A DNA stretch of 64,000 bases from UMGS1663 sp963621995 (GCA_963621995.1 CAVFFZ010000005.1:1-64000), one strand, 5' to 3'. Shown: positions 16,318 through 24,997, counted from the stretch's first letter. Numbers and translations: made by a program. Notes: generated by a model from the letters alone, not told the origin.

Positions 16318-18609
16318 ATGGAAAAATTAGACGAAAATAAGTATATTAGTTATAATGAATATGAAAATTTCTGCAAAAGTAACAATATAGAAGAAGACAA
16401 GGACTTGTTAAATAGAAAAAATAATAAATTTATTGAAGAAAAACTAGTCGAATTTAAAGAATATTTTGATCATATTTTTACAGATGTAGGAGAAAATATA
16501 AATTTAGATGAAGAGCAAAGAAAAATTATTCTAAGAGATGATGACTATTGTTTAATAAATGCAGGGGCTGGATCAGGTAAGAGTACAACTATGGCTGCAA
16601 AGGTAAAATATTTAGTAGATAAATTAAATATTAAACCAGAGGAAATAATAATGCTAACATTTACAAAAAAATCTAGTGAAGATTTAGATGAAAAGGTAAA
16701 TGCTTCATTAGATCTAGGAATACCTGTTTCTACATTTCATTCATTAGGAATGAAATTTATAAAAAAATTTTATCCATATCCAATTCAAGTAGTAGGAGCA
16801 GATGAACAAAAACAGATTATTTGCAATTATATTAAAGAATTATTTAAAGATAAGGCTAAGTTAAAAGAATTAGTTGAATTATTTCAAAAATATGAAGACA
16901 AAAGTTATATTGCAAAAGGATTTATAGAAAACTTTGAAAAATTTGATACATTTGAAAAATATTTTGAAGATTATAAAAAAAGAAAATATTTAGCAGAAAA
17001 TAATAAAGTAGGTGGAATACATCAATATTTAATAAATAGATTAAGTTTAAGAAATTCACTTTACACAATTAAGGGAGAAAAGGTAAAATCAATAGGTGAA
17101 GTTAGAATTGCAAATTTCCTATATATTAATGGTATAGATTACTCATATGAAAAAATATATGAGGAGAAAGTTAATGAAGATACAACATATGTTCCGGATT
17201 TTACAATAGAATATCAAGGGAAGAATATTTATATAGAATATTTTGGATTATCAACTTGTTATAATGAAAAAAATGAGCTTAATAGAAAGGAAATTGCAAA
17301 ATATAATAGGACAAGAAAAATTAAAGAAAGATTTCAAGAAGGCAATAATAATGATTTTATCAATTTAGATTATAAAACACCAGACGGAGGTTTTATAACA
17401 ACATTAGAACGAGAATTGTTAAGCAGAAATATCAAATTTGAAAGAAAAAATGATAAAGAAATTTTTGATAGAATTTTAGATAACAACTTAAATGCTGAAT
17501 TTTTTAGATTTACTGATTTAGTAATAAATTTTATAAATATTTTTAAAAATATGTTAGTAGATGACGAAAACTATATGTTTAATAAAAGAATGTCTGAAAT
17601 TAAAGAAGAAAATTTTAAATATTACTATTATTATGAAAACAGACAAAAAGAAGCTGAATCTAGAATAAAGGCATTAGAATATTTAAAAGAAATTTATAAG
17701 TATTACCAACAATATCTATCAGATAAACATATGATAGATTATAGTGATATGATTAATATTTCTTATAAACATATAATAAAAGAAGTTAAAAATAAATATT
17801 CAGAGTTAAATTATAAATATATTATAGTAGATGAATATCAAGATATTACATTTCAAAGATTTTTATTTGTAAAAAGATTAATAGAATATTTTGATGCTAA
17901 ACTAATTGCAGTTGGTGATGATTGGCAATCTATTTATGCTTTTGCAGGTTCGAGATTAGAACTATTTAATAAATTTAGTGAACTATTTTTAAATTCAAAG
18001 GATGATATGTATCTTTCAACAACATATAGATATGGACAAGAATTAGCAGATATAACGAGTAAATTTATTCTTGAAAATTATGAACAAAGTAGGAAAAATA
18101 TAAAATCAGTAAAAAATTTAGCGCATCCTATAGAACTTTGTGAATATAGTGGATATGAAGAATATGAGGAAATAAATAAGATAGTACATAAGTTATATAT
18201 GGAAAATAAAAATGATAATATTTTAATTTTAGCTAGGACTAATGAATGCTTAAATAAATTAGCAAAAAGTGAATTTTTTACAAAAGGAATAAACGATGTA
18301 TTAATATGTAAAGAATTACCGGATGCTAAAATAGAAGCATTAACTATGCATCGTTCAAAAGGATTGACATCAGATCAAGTAATAGTATTTGGATTGAGGG
18401 AAAAATTATTTCCAAGCAAAGGTAGACCATCTCATTGGATATTCGAATATTTTAAACTAGATTCAATAAGTGAACAAATGCCATTCGCAGAAGAAAGAAG
18501 ATTATTTTATGTGGCATTAACAAGAACTAGAAATAAAGTTTATTTAGTAGTTCCTAATAATAGAATTAATAAAAGTGAGTTCATTAATGAACTTGAAGAG
18601 ATGCTATAA
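16318..18609 (+). CDS. UvrD/Rep-family helicase, helicase IV-like, with nuclease-like insertion
   Basis: A 763-residue superfamily 1A helicase. Motifs in order: INAGAGSGKSTTM (I, about 80-90), LTFTKKSSEDL (Ia), TFHSLG (Ic), YIIVDEYQD (II), AVGDDWQSIYAFAGS (III), TTYRYG (IV), TMHRSKGLTSDQVIV (V) and RRLFYVALTRT (VI). Between Ic and II, at about 260-310, sits GEVRIANFLYINGIDYSYE ... YVPDFTI ... NIYIEYFG, the PD-(D/E)XK-like insertion known from helicase IV (HelD)-type enzymes, with possible catalytic E, D and E residues. It could unwind and trim DNA ends. Position in the island suggests a defence role, but a general repair role cannot be excluded. Transcribed alone, with a terminator-like hairpin after it. 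Confidence 0.82.
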   Translation: MEKLDENKYISYNEYENFCKSNNIEEDKDLLNRKNNKFIEEKLVEFKEYFDHIFTDVGENINLDEEQRKIILRDDDYCLINAGAGSGKSTTMAAKVKYLVDKLNIKPEEIIMLTFTKKSSEDLDEKVNASLDLGIPVSTFHSLGMKFIKKFYPYPIQVVGADEQKQIICNYIKELFKDKAKLKELVELFQKYEDKSYIAKGFIENFEKFDTFEKYFEDYKKRKYLAENNKVGGIHQYLINRLSLRNSLYTIKGEKVKSIGEVRIANFLYINGIDYSYEKIYEEKVNEDTTYVPDFTIEYQGKNIYIEYFGLSTCYNEKNELNRKEIAKYNRTRKIKERFQEGNNNDFINLDYKTPDGGFITTLERELLSRNIKFERKNDKEIFDRILDNNLNAEFFRFTDLVINFINIFKNMLVDDENYMFNKRMSEIKEENFKYYYYYENRQKEAESRIKALEYLKEIYKYYQQYLSDKHMIDYSDMINISYKHIIKEVKNKYSELNYKYIIVDEYQDITFQRFLFVKRLIEYFDAKLIAVGDDWQSIYAFAGSRLELFNKFSELFLNSKDDMYLSTTYRYGQELADITSKFILENYEQSRKNIKSVKNLAHPIELCEYSGYEEYEEINKIVHKLYMENKNDNILILARTNECLNKLAKSEFFTKGINDVLICKELPDAKIEALTMHRSKGLTSDQVIVFGLREKLFPSKGRPSHWIFEYFKLDSISEQMPFAEERRLFYVALTRTRNKVYLVVPNNRINKSEFINELEEML

Positions 18610-18694
18610 AAACACTAAAATTTTAAAATTTATAAAAAAAGACTTAGTAAAAAAAGAAAAAACTTTAACTAAAAAAGAAATTAAAAAGTCTAAA

Positions 18695-18739
18695 ACTTTT
18701 GAGTTTTGTGAAAAAAATCATAAGGCTCAAAACTTTTTT
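18695..18739 (+). terminator. Terminator after the helicase gene
   Basis: Stem AACTTTTGAG with CTCAAAACTT (one mismatch; core 18697-18703 with 18726-18732), then TTTTTT. The loop is large, so strength is uncertain. Confidence 0.55.
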
Positions 18740-18756
18740 CATAATTTTGAAAAAAC

Positions 18757-18785
18757 TTGACTATAATAATAAAAGATAGTATAAT
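18757..18785 (+). promoter_or_regulatory. Sigma-A-type promoter of the AAA_14/DUF4143 gene
   Basis: TTGACT (18757-18762), a 17-base spacer, then TATAAT (18780-18785). It lies 22 bp before the ATG at 18808, leaving a very short leader with AGGAGGAG. Confidence 0.8.
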
Positions 18786-18807
18786 TATTATAGTTAGGAG
18801 GAGATTT

Positions 18808-20037
18808 ATGGAAAGAATAAGTAGAGAAAATTATTTATCTATATTAAAAAATTTCAAAGATCAACAAATAATAAAAGTTATTACAGGAATAAGAAGATGT
18901 GGGAAATCAACATTACTTGAAATTTTTCAAGATTACTTAAAAGAAACTGGAGTAGAAGAAAAACAAATAATATCAATAAATTTTGAAAATGCAGATTATG
19001 AGGAATTACAAGACAGAAAGAAATTATATGAATATATAAAAGAAAGATTAGTAAAAGGAAAAAAGACATACGTTTTTCTAGATGAAATTCAAAATGTAAA
19101 AGAATTTGAAAAAACAGTAGATAGCCTATTTATAAATAAAGATGTAGACTTATATATAACAGGTTCAAATGCATATTTATTATCTTCAGAATTAGCAACA
19201 TTGCTTACAGGAAGATATATAGAAATAAAAATGTTGCCATTATCGTTTAAAGAATATTTATCAAGCTTTGAAGATAAAACAGACTTGTCAAGAAAATTTA
19301 GAGATTATCTAAAATATAGTTCATTTCCTCAAGCAATTGAATTATATAAAATAAACCCAGAAAACATAAATTTATTTTTAGATGGAATATATAATACTAT
19401 TTTGTTTAAAGATGTAATGCAAAGAAAAGGAATAACAGATAAGAATGTCTTAGAAAGAGTTACAAAATATTTGTATGACAACATAGGCAATAGAACAAGT
19501 ATGAAAAGCATAAGTGATAATATTGAAGGAATAGAAAAAAATTCATCATATAATACAATTTCAAACTATGTAGATGCATTAATAGATAGTTACTTAATAT
19601 TTAAAGCCAACAGATATGATATTAAAGGAAAAGAGTTTTTAAAAACTCAAGAAAAATATTATGCAATAGATATAGGATTAAGATATTATATGTTAGGACA
19701 AGGCTCTGGTCGAGATATGGGACATATATTAGAAAATATTGTGTATCTTGAATTGTTGAGACGAGGATATGAAGTATATATAGGAAAATATGATGATTTA
19801 GAAGTTGACTTTGTAGCAAGAAAGCCAGAAAATATTATATATTATCAAGTTGCACTTACAACTAGAGGAGAAAATGAAGAGGACAATAAAATACTAGAAA
19901 GAGAATTAACTCCATTGAAGAAAATAAATGATAATTATCCTAAATACATTTTGACATTAGATGATGATTTAGATGCTGATTTTGATGGAATAAAGAAGAT
20001 AAATGTGTTGGATTGGTTATTGGAAGATAAAAGGTAA
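18808..20037 (+). CDS. AAA_14/DUF4143 ATPase
   Basis: A 409-residue protein. The N-terminal AAA_14 ATPase shows VITGIRRCGKST (Walker A, about 22-33), YVFLDEIQNV (Walker B, about 88-97) and YITGSNAYLLSSELATLLTG. The family landmark IEIKMLPLSFKEYL follows. The C-terminal DUF4143 half ends with a PD-(D/E)XK-like fold: VYIGKYDDLEVDFVARK ... IIYYQVA. Such proteins are common in anaerobe genomes and often sit in defence or mobile regions; their job is not settled. ATG 18808 is chosen over 18757 because of the AGGAGG site and because the promoter lies inside the longer frame. It has its own consensus promoter, so it is a separate transcription unit. Confidence 0.85.
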   Translation: MERISRENYLSILKNFKDQQIIKVITGIRRCGKSTLLEIFQDYLKETGVEEKQIISINFENADYEELQDRKKLYEYIKERLVKGKKTYVFLDEIQNVKEFEKTVDSLFINKDVDLYITGSNAYLLSSELATLLTGRYIEIKMLPLSFKEYLSSFEDKTDLSRKFRDYLKYSSFPQAIELYKINPENINLFLDGIYNTILFKDVMQRKGITDKNVLERVTKYLYDNIGNRTSMKSISDNIEGIEKNSSYNTISNYVDALIDSYLIFKANRYDIKGKEFLKTQEKYYAIDIGLRYYMLGQGSGRDMGHILENIVYLELLRRGYEVYIGKYDDLEVDFVARKPENIIYYQVALTTRGENEEDNKILERELTPLKKINDNYPKYILTLDDDLDADFDGIKKINVLDWLLEDKR

Positions 20038-20096
20038 AATTTATATTGATATAATTATGTAAAATAATAAAGAAAAATTAGTAGAAGGAGTAAATT

Positions 20097-21890
20097 ATGG
20101 CAAAGTTTGATGTAAATAATGTTAGTATAGAATCACTATTGGGATATGTAAAAGATGGTACAATTGCAATACCTGAAATTCAAAGACCTTTTGTATGGGA
20201 CACAACAAAGGTAAGAGATTTAATGGATTCCTTATATAATGAATATCCAGTGGGTTATATAATTACATGGAAAAGTCCAGATGTAAAACTAAAAGATGGA
20301 AGTGCATCAGAAGGAAAACAAATATTAATTGATGGGCAACAAAGAATAACGGCATTAAGTGCTGCATTATTGGGAGAGGAAGTATTAGACTCAAATTATA
20401 AAAAGAAAAGAATTAAGATAGCATTTAATTTGCAAACAGAGGAGTTTCAAACTAATAACCCTGCTATTGAAAAACAAGAAGAATGGATATCAGATATTGT
20501 AGAGGTTATGAAACCAGGATTTGATACATTTGAATTTGTAAAAAATTATTCGGATAAATTTAATTTAAATGCTAATGAAGTTAGCAAAAAAGTCACAAAA
20601 CTACAATCGATAAAAAATATCATGATAGGAAGAATCGAGTTGGGTTCATCACTAGATATAGAAACAGTTACGGAGATATTTGTTAGAATAAATTCAAAAG
20701 GTGAATCACTTTCACAAGCAGATTTTGCAATGTCGAAAATTAGTGTAAATGAAACATATGCAGGAAATGATATTAGAAAAACAATTGACTATTTTTGTCA
20801 TTTTGCAAAAACACCTGCGGATTTTGAGAATATAAAAAGGAACGATGTTATATTTAGTAAAAAAGATATATTTAATAAAATAGCATGGATAAAAGATAAA
20901 AATGAAGATTTATACTTACCATCTTATACAGATATGTTAAGAGTTGCTTTTACATATAAATTTAAAAGAGGAAAATTAGCAGATTTAGTGAGCTTACTAT
21001 CTGGACGTGATTTTGAAACAAGAGAGTATAAAGAAGAGATTATTGAAGATAGTTATAAGAAATTATATGAGGGAGTTAAAGCTTTTATAAATCAAACAAA
21101 TTTTGAAAGATATGTAATGATATTAAAATCAGCTGGGATTATAGATGAATCACTTATTAGATCCCAGAACGTATTAAATTTTGGATATATTTTATTCTTG
21201 TTTTTAAAAGAAAGAGGATTATATCCAGAAAAAATTGAAACATTAGTTAAGAGATGGGTTATTATGTCTATAATTACTCAAAGATATACATCATCTCCTG
21301 AGTCACAATTTGATTTAGATATTAGAAGATTAAATGAATCTACAGATATAGAACAATACATTAAAGAAGAAGAAGAAAGAAGATTGAGTGACACATTCTG
21401 GAATAATATTTTAGTTGAAAATTTTAATACATCTGTAGCAAGTTCACCATATTGGAAGACATATTTAATTGCACAAATATTTTTAAATGATTCTGCATTT
21501 TTATCTAAAGACATGAAAATAAAAACATTAGTGGAAGGAAGAGGAGATGTCCATCATATTTTTCCAAAAGATTATCTAAAGAAAAATGGTAAGAATAATA
21601 GAACAATATATAATCAAATTGCAAACTTTTCACTAATACAAACGGAGGTAAATTTACAGATAACTAATAAAGCACCAAATAAATATATGGAGGAAGTAAA
21701 TAATCAGTGTGAAAATAAAAATCCTACAATTGGATCAATTACAGATAAAGCGATTTTACAGGAAAATTTAAAAATAAATTGTATTCCTGAAGGATTCGGA
21801 AAGATGACAATTGATAATTTTGAGGAATTTTTGAAACAACGTAGAATATTAATGGCAAATAAAATAAAAGAGTACTTTTATAAATTATAA
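20097..21890 (+). CDS. DUF262/HNH protein, GmrSD-like (second copy, different subfamily)
   Basis: A 597-residue protein with an N-terminal DUF262 domain: IPEIQRPFVWDTTKVRDLMD (fragment QRPFVW) and ILIDGQQRITAL (residues about 80-91). EIFVRINSKGESLSQADFAM follows, typical of this subfamily. The C-terminus carries an HNH-like nuclease: GRGDVHHIFPKDYL, NQIANFSLIQTEVNLQITNK. It differs from the 569-residue protein at 11558 in length, in having DVHHIFP in place of EHILP, and in the middle domain, so the two are not a recent duplication. NTP-dependent cutting of modified phage DNA is the known role of some relatives. Ends in a terminator at 21901. Confidence 0.82.
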   Translation: MAKFDVNNVSIESLLGYVKDGTIAIPEIQRPFVWDTTKVRDLMDSLYNEYPVGYIITWKSPDVKLKDGSASEGKQILIDGQQRITALSAALLGEEVLDSNYKKKRIKIAFNLQTEEFQTNNPAIEKQEEWISDIVEVMKPGFDTFEFVKNYSDKFNLNANEVSKKVTKLQSIKNIMIGRIELGSSLDIETVTEIFVRINSKGESLSQADFAMSKISVNETYAGNDIRKTIDYFCHFAKTPADFENIKRNDVIFSKKDIFNKIAWIKDKNEDLYLPSYTDMLRVAFTYKFKRGKLADLVSLLSGRDFETREYKEEIIEDSYKKLYEGVKAFINQTNFERYVMILKSAGIIDESLIRSQNVLNFGYILFLFLKERGLYPEKIETLVKRWVIMSIITQRYTSSPESQFDLDIRRLNESTDIEQYIKEEEERRLSDTFWNNILVENFNTSVASSPYWKTYLIAQIFLNDSAFLSKDMKIKTLVEGRGDVHHIFPKDYLKKNGKNNRTIYNQIANFSLIQTEVNLQITNKAPNKYMEEVNNQCENKNPTIGSITDKAILQENLKINCIPEGFGKMTIDNFEEFLKQRRILMANKIKEYFYKL

Positions 21891-22401
21891 AAGTAAAGAA
21901 AAGCAAGATATCAATGTAATTGAAAATTACAGAAATATTTTGCTTTTTTGATACAATTTTACAAAATTCGACAATATATGCAAAAATATTATGAGATAAT
22001 GAAATAAGGATATTTAGAATTTGGCAATCTGTAGGTCTGCAATTATCTCTTTCAATAATTATTTTTTCATCGAATAGTAAAACGACAAATTTTATATTAT
22101 AATTCTTAAATTTTTCTTTAAGAATATTAAAATTTACAGGGAGGATTATATAATTAAATATAACATCGTAACCAGCTTTTAAATATGTATCAATTGTATC
22201 TATACATATTTTCCAAAAAATATCCAAATGATTTCCTTGTTTCCATGCAGGAACATAGCCACCAATGACTTGATGGTAAATATCATCACCTTCTATAAGG
22301 ACAGACTTTTCTTTATTAATTGCAACTTTCTTAGAAATAGTGCTTTTACCAACTCCTGCAGGGCCAGTAATTATATATAAATATTATTTATTTAATTTCA
22401 T
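21739..22401 (-). pseudogene. P-loop kinase (AAA_33 / phosphotransferase-like) with in-frame stop
   Basis: On the minus strand ATG 22401 (GGAG just ahead) gives MKLNK, then TAA (22384-22386), then in the same frame YLYIITGPAGVGKSTISKKV, a clear P-loop, and VLIEGDDIYHQVIGGYV. Small P-loop kinases of the shikimate/chloramphenicol-phosphotransferase type begin this way. The stop removes the P-loop from the natural start and no other start lies before it. The frame then runs past the expected end to a stop at 21739 inside the 3' end of the neighbour, so the native C-terminus is probably also lost. The terminator at 21901-21949 lies inside this stretch. Confidence 0.6.
21901..21949 (+). terminator. 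Terminator after the second DUF262 gene
   Basis: Long stem AAGCAAGATAT with ATATTTTGCTT (one mismatch), with an inner GTAATT/AATTAC hairpin, then TTTTTT. Confidence 0.75.
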
Positions 22402-22464
22402 CTCCAATATTTATATAATAAATACCACAAGAACAATATAATTACAAGAAAAGTATAGAAATAT

Positions 22465-22488
22465 CCACAATAAGTGATATAATTGTGA
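22465..22488 (+). promoter_or_regulatory. Extended -10 promoter inside a CCACA/TGTGA dyad
   Basis: CCACA (22465-22469), 14 bases, TGTGA (22484-22488). The middle contains TGATATAAT, an extended -10 (TATAAT 22478-22483). A near-identical 25-bp arrangement is found at 24116-24139 before the CmpB-family gene. An operator straddling the -10 would allow repression; the regulator is unknown. Confidence 0.6.
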
Positions 22489-22507
22489 AAAAAAGTAGGA
22501 GGTAATT

Positions 22508-22903
22508 ATGAACAAAGATGAGTTAATAAAATTAGTAGAGAGTTTAAATTTCCCTAATAACGAGTATTATATTTTATCAAGCGGATGTTTACTATTATAC
22601 GGACTAAGAGAAAAAGCAGGTGATTTGGATTTATGTATTTCAGAAAAATTATTTAATGAAATAAAAGAAAAATTTAATTTGACAGAAGATAAGAAAAACA
22701 AATATGGATTTTATAAATTGAATGATAAAATAGAGGTTGTTGTTGATTCTCCTGAAGAGTTTATAAATCAATATGATATAAAAGATGGATATCAGGTACA
22801 GAAACTTGAAATAATTTTAAGAGATAAAAAGAAAAGAAATTTACCTAAAGACCAAATTGATATTAAAAATATTGAAAGGTATATAAAAAATAAAAATAAG
22901 TAA
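22508..22903 (+). CDS. Nucleotidyltransferase-fold protein
   Basis: A 131-residue protein. YYILSSGCLLLYGLREKAGDLDLCIS (key residues SGCLLLYGL then GDLDL, about 20-42) matches the start of the polymerase-beta-like nucleotidyltransferase fold, where a small-residue turn and helix precede the D-x-D metal site; IEVVVDSPEEF may give the third acidic strand. Stand-alone domains of this sort often act with a partner protein as toxin-antitoxin or sensor pairs. It is followed at 11 bp by a DUF5662 gene with its own AAAGGAG, so the two are made together. Substrate unknown. It has a strong site (AGGAGG) and its own promoter. Confidence 0.65.
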   Translation: MNKDELIKLVESLNFPNNEYYILSSGCLLLYGLREKAGDLDLCISEKLFNEIKEKFNLTEDKKNKYGFYKLNDKIEVVVDSPEEFINQYDIKDGYQVQKLEIILRDKKKRNLPKDQIDIKNIERYIKNKNK

Positions 22904-22914
22904 AAGGAGCAATT

Positions 22915-23394
22915 ATGAAAAATCGAGAATACATAGAATATACATACAAACATAGGAAAATAGTTATATATTTAGCAAATAAATATGTAAAAAAAGATAA
23001 AGAAAAAGTATTAAAGCAAATAGAAAATCATGACATAGATAAACTTTTTGCTTATTTATTTTACAACAAAAAAGATGTGTCAAAAATACATAGAAATTCA
23101 TCTTTACACCATCAAAATGAACTAGAAAAGAATAATATAGATTATATAGAAATGGTGCTAGATTGGGAAAGCGCAAGATATACAAAACCAGATAAACCAC
23201 TAAACGCATATGATACTTTGTACAAATATTACCCTAATATGGAAGAAAAAATCTTACCAATATTAAAAGAATTTGGAATAGATAAAACTAATTTGCCAAT
23301 GGAAGAAGATGTATTAAAATACGCAAATAGTATAAAGAATGTAACAATCGATGAAATAAAGAATGAAATGATAGAGTATATAAAGAAAATTTAA
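22915..23394 (+). CDS. DUF5662 family protein (HD-like)
   Basis: A 159-residue protein with the marks of DUF5662: NHDIDKLFAYLFYNK (about 39-53), HRNSSLHHQNELEKNN (about 60-75) and LDWESARYTKPDKPLNAYDT (about 82-101). The spaced histidines and aspartates (HD..K, HR...HH) look like a metal-binding HD-type hydrolase site; this is reasoning from residues, as no activity is known to me for the family. It is the second gene of the operon with the nucleotidyltransferase-fold protein. A maker/remover pair acting on a nucleotide or RNA end would be a natural reading, but it is speculation. Confidence 0.7.
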   Translation: MKNREYIEYTYKHRKIVIYLANKYVKKDKEKVLKQIENHDIDKLFAYLFYNKKDVSKIHRNSSLHHQNELEKNNIDYIEMVLDWESARYTKPDKPLNAYDTLYKYYPNMEEKILPILKEFGIDKTNLPMEEDVLKYANSIKNVTIDEIKNEMIEYIKKI

Positions 23395-23455
23395 TCCTTC
23401 TCCTTACACCTACTCCCACCTAGACTCCATCAAAAATGTGAAATTTTTGTGAATT

Positions 23456-23482
23456 TTAGCACTCTACTATTGACACTGCTAA
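23456..23482 (+). promoter_or_regulatory. CIRCE operator (HrcA site) before hsp20
   Basis: TTAGCACTC, nine bases, CACTGCTAA (23456-23464 and 23474-23482). The consensus CIRCE is TTAGCACTC-N9-GAGTGCTAA; the left arm is perfect and the right arm matches 7 of 9. It overlaps the -35 box of the hsp20 promoter, the normal place for HrcA repression. Confidence 0.85.
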
Positions 23483-23497
23483 AAATAGATGTATAAT
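23470..23497 (+). promoter_or_regulatory. Sigma-A promoter of hsp20
   Basis: TTGACA (23470-23475), 16 bases, TATAAT (23492-23497). The -35 lies inside the CIRCE element, so bound HrcA should block RNA polymerase. Confidence 0.85.
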
Positions 23498-23589
23498 ATT
23501 TATGAAAATGATAAATAATACTTATCATAAATATGTGCCACTCCCATCAAGTGTCAACACATAAATAAAAATTAAAGGAGTTGATTTTT

Positions 23590-24006
23590 ATGATGATGAT
23601 ACCAAGAAGACATGATTTCGATTTATTTGATGACGTATTTGGAGATGCATTTTTCAATGAGGGAGCAAGTAAGCTAATGAAAACAGACATTAAAGAGAAA
23701 AAGGACAAATATGTAATAGACATTGACTTACCAGGATACGAAAAAGAAGGAATAAAATTAAACATTCAAGATGGATATTTAACAGTCCATGCAGTAGTAA
23801 ATAAAGATGAAAAAGATGAAGAAAAAGGCAAATTTGTACGTAGAGAAAGATTCTCTGGAGAATGTTCTAGAAGCTTCTATGTTGGAGAAAATGTAACTGA
23901 AGATGAGATTAAGGCTAAATTTAAAAACGGAACATTAACAATTGAAGTACCTAAAAAAGAAGAGAAAAAAGAATTGCCAGAAAAGAAATATATTCCAATT
24001 GAGTAA
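23590..24006 (+). CDS. Hsp20/alpha-crystallin small heat shock protein
   Basis: A 138-residue chaperone that holds unfolding proteins during stress. The alpha-crystallin domain runs from about residue 35: YVIDIDLPGYEKEGIKLNIQ, YLTVHAVV, FVRRERFSGECSRSFYVGE, and the conserved FKNGTLTIEVPKKE. A short C-terminal extension ends with the IPIE form of the I-x-I anchor used in oligomer assembly. ATG 23590 is used: AGGAG lies nine bases before it; the longer frame begins with TTG 23581. Transcribed alone from a TTGACA/TATAAT promoter overlapped by a CIRCE operator, so it should be induced by heat through HrcA. A terminator follows. Confidence 0.93.
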   Translation: MMMIPRRHDFDLFDDVFGDAFFNEGASKLMKTDIKEKKDKYVIDIDLPGYEKEGIKLNIQDGYLTVHAVVNKDEKDEEKGKFVRRERFSGECSRSFYVGENVTEDEIKAKFKNGTLTIEVPKKEEKKELPEKKYIPIE

Positions 24007-24042
24007 AATTTAAAACAAAAATACACATTGAATAAGCGAACT

Positions 24043-24071
24043 AAAGGGATACCCAATAAGGTATCTCTTTT
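24043..24071 (+). terminator. Terminator of hsp20
   Basis: Stem AAAGGGATACC with GGTATCTCTTT (one G-U pair), six-base loop, T tract. Confidence 0.8.
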
Positions 24072-24115
24072 AATGTATAATAAAAAAATAAAAAGAGAAA
24101 AAAGCTTTTAATAAT

Positions 24116-24139
24116 CCACATCAAATGATATAATTGTGG
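24116..24139 (+). promoter_or_regulatory. Extended -10 promoter inside a CCACA/TGTGG dyad
   Basis: CCACA (24116-24120), 14 bases, TGTGG (24135-24139), enclosing TGATATAAT (TATAAT 24129-24134). Its layout and most bases match the element at 22465-22488. Confidence 0.6.
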
Positions 24140-24175
24140 AAATTTGATATAAAATAAATCAAAAAGGAGAATGAA

Positions 24176-24997
24176 ATGATAATATTTGGAATTGATATAA
24201 GAATATATTTTTTACTATTTATGACATATGCAATTTTAGGATGGTGTATGGAAGTAACATGCAAACTAATTCAATATAAAAGATTTATAAATAGAGGATT
24301 TTTAATAGGTCCATATTGTCCAATATATGGATATGGAGCAATATTAATAACATTTTTACTAAAAAAATACACAGATGATCCAATAATATTATTCTTTATG
24401 GCAATAATAATTTGCGGAACACTAGAATATTTAACAAGTTATTTTATGGAAAAAATATTTAAAGCAAGATGGTGGGATTATAGTCAAAAGAAATTTAATA
24501 TTAATGGAAGAGTATGCTTAAATACAATAGTTCCATTTGGATTACTAGGACTATTTATTATGTATGTTTCTAATCCGTTCTTTATTAGTAAAATACAGCT
24601 ATTACCAGAAATATGGTTAAATATACTATTTTGGACATTATTAATAATATATATTGTAGATAATATTGTATCTGGAATAGTAATTAGATATGTAAAAAAG
24701 ACCGAAAAGATTGTAGGAAAAGACTTAGACAATACAGAAGAAATAACTAAAAAAGTAAAAGAAGTATTACAAAACAAATCTGTATTACACAGAAGATTAT
24801 TAAATGCTTATCCTAGTTTAGAAGCAGTGAAGATTAAAATAAAAGAGCAAAGAGAAGAAATAAAAGAAAAAGTAGAAGAACAACGTGAGGAATTTACAAA
24901 CAAAGTGGAACAACAAAAGAGAGAATTTGAGAATAAGGTAGAAAAGAAAAAGAGAGAAATTGAAAATAAAGCATATAGAAAAAGATGGAGAATATAA
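24176..24997 (+). CDS. CmpB-family putative ABC transporter permease-like membrane protein
   Basis: A 273-residue protein of the PF06541 type: YAILGWCMEV, GFLIGPYCPIYGYGAI, a mid-protein WWDYSQKKFNINGRVCLN block and five membrane helices in the first 170 residues. A cytoplasmic tail (about 200-273) is a long highly charged coiled coil of KVEEQREEF-type repeats. The family is annotated as a putative ABC permease but its cargo is unknown. The last residues (NKAYRKRWRI) are encoded by DNA that, in another frame, is maf, so the original C-terminus has been replaced by a junction. Expressed from the dyad promoter at 24116. Confidence 0.75.
   Translation: MIIFGIDIRIYFLLFMTYAILGWCMEVTCKLIQYKRFINRGFLIGPYCPIYGYGAILITFLLKKYTDDPIILFFMAIIICGTLEYLTSYFMEKIFKARWWDYSQKKFNINGRVCLNTIVPFGLLGLFIMYVSNPFFISKIQLLPEIWLNILFWTLLIIYIVDNIVSGIVIRYVKKTEKIVGKDLDNTEEITKKVKEVLQNKSVLHRRLLNAYPSLEAVKIKIKEQREEIKEKVEEQREEFTNKVEQQKREFENKVEKKKREIENKAYRKRWRI

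Noticed and set aside
18575..18760. 61-codon frame after the helicase
   Set aside because: It starts inside the helicase, is almost all Lys/Thr/Phe from A/T runs, lacks a binding site and covers a terminator hairpin.
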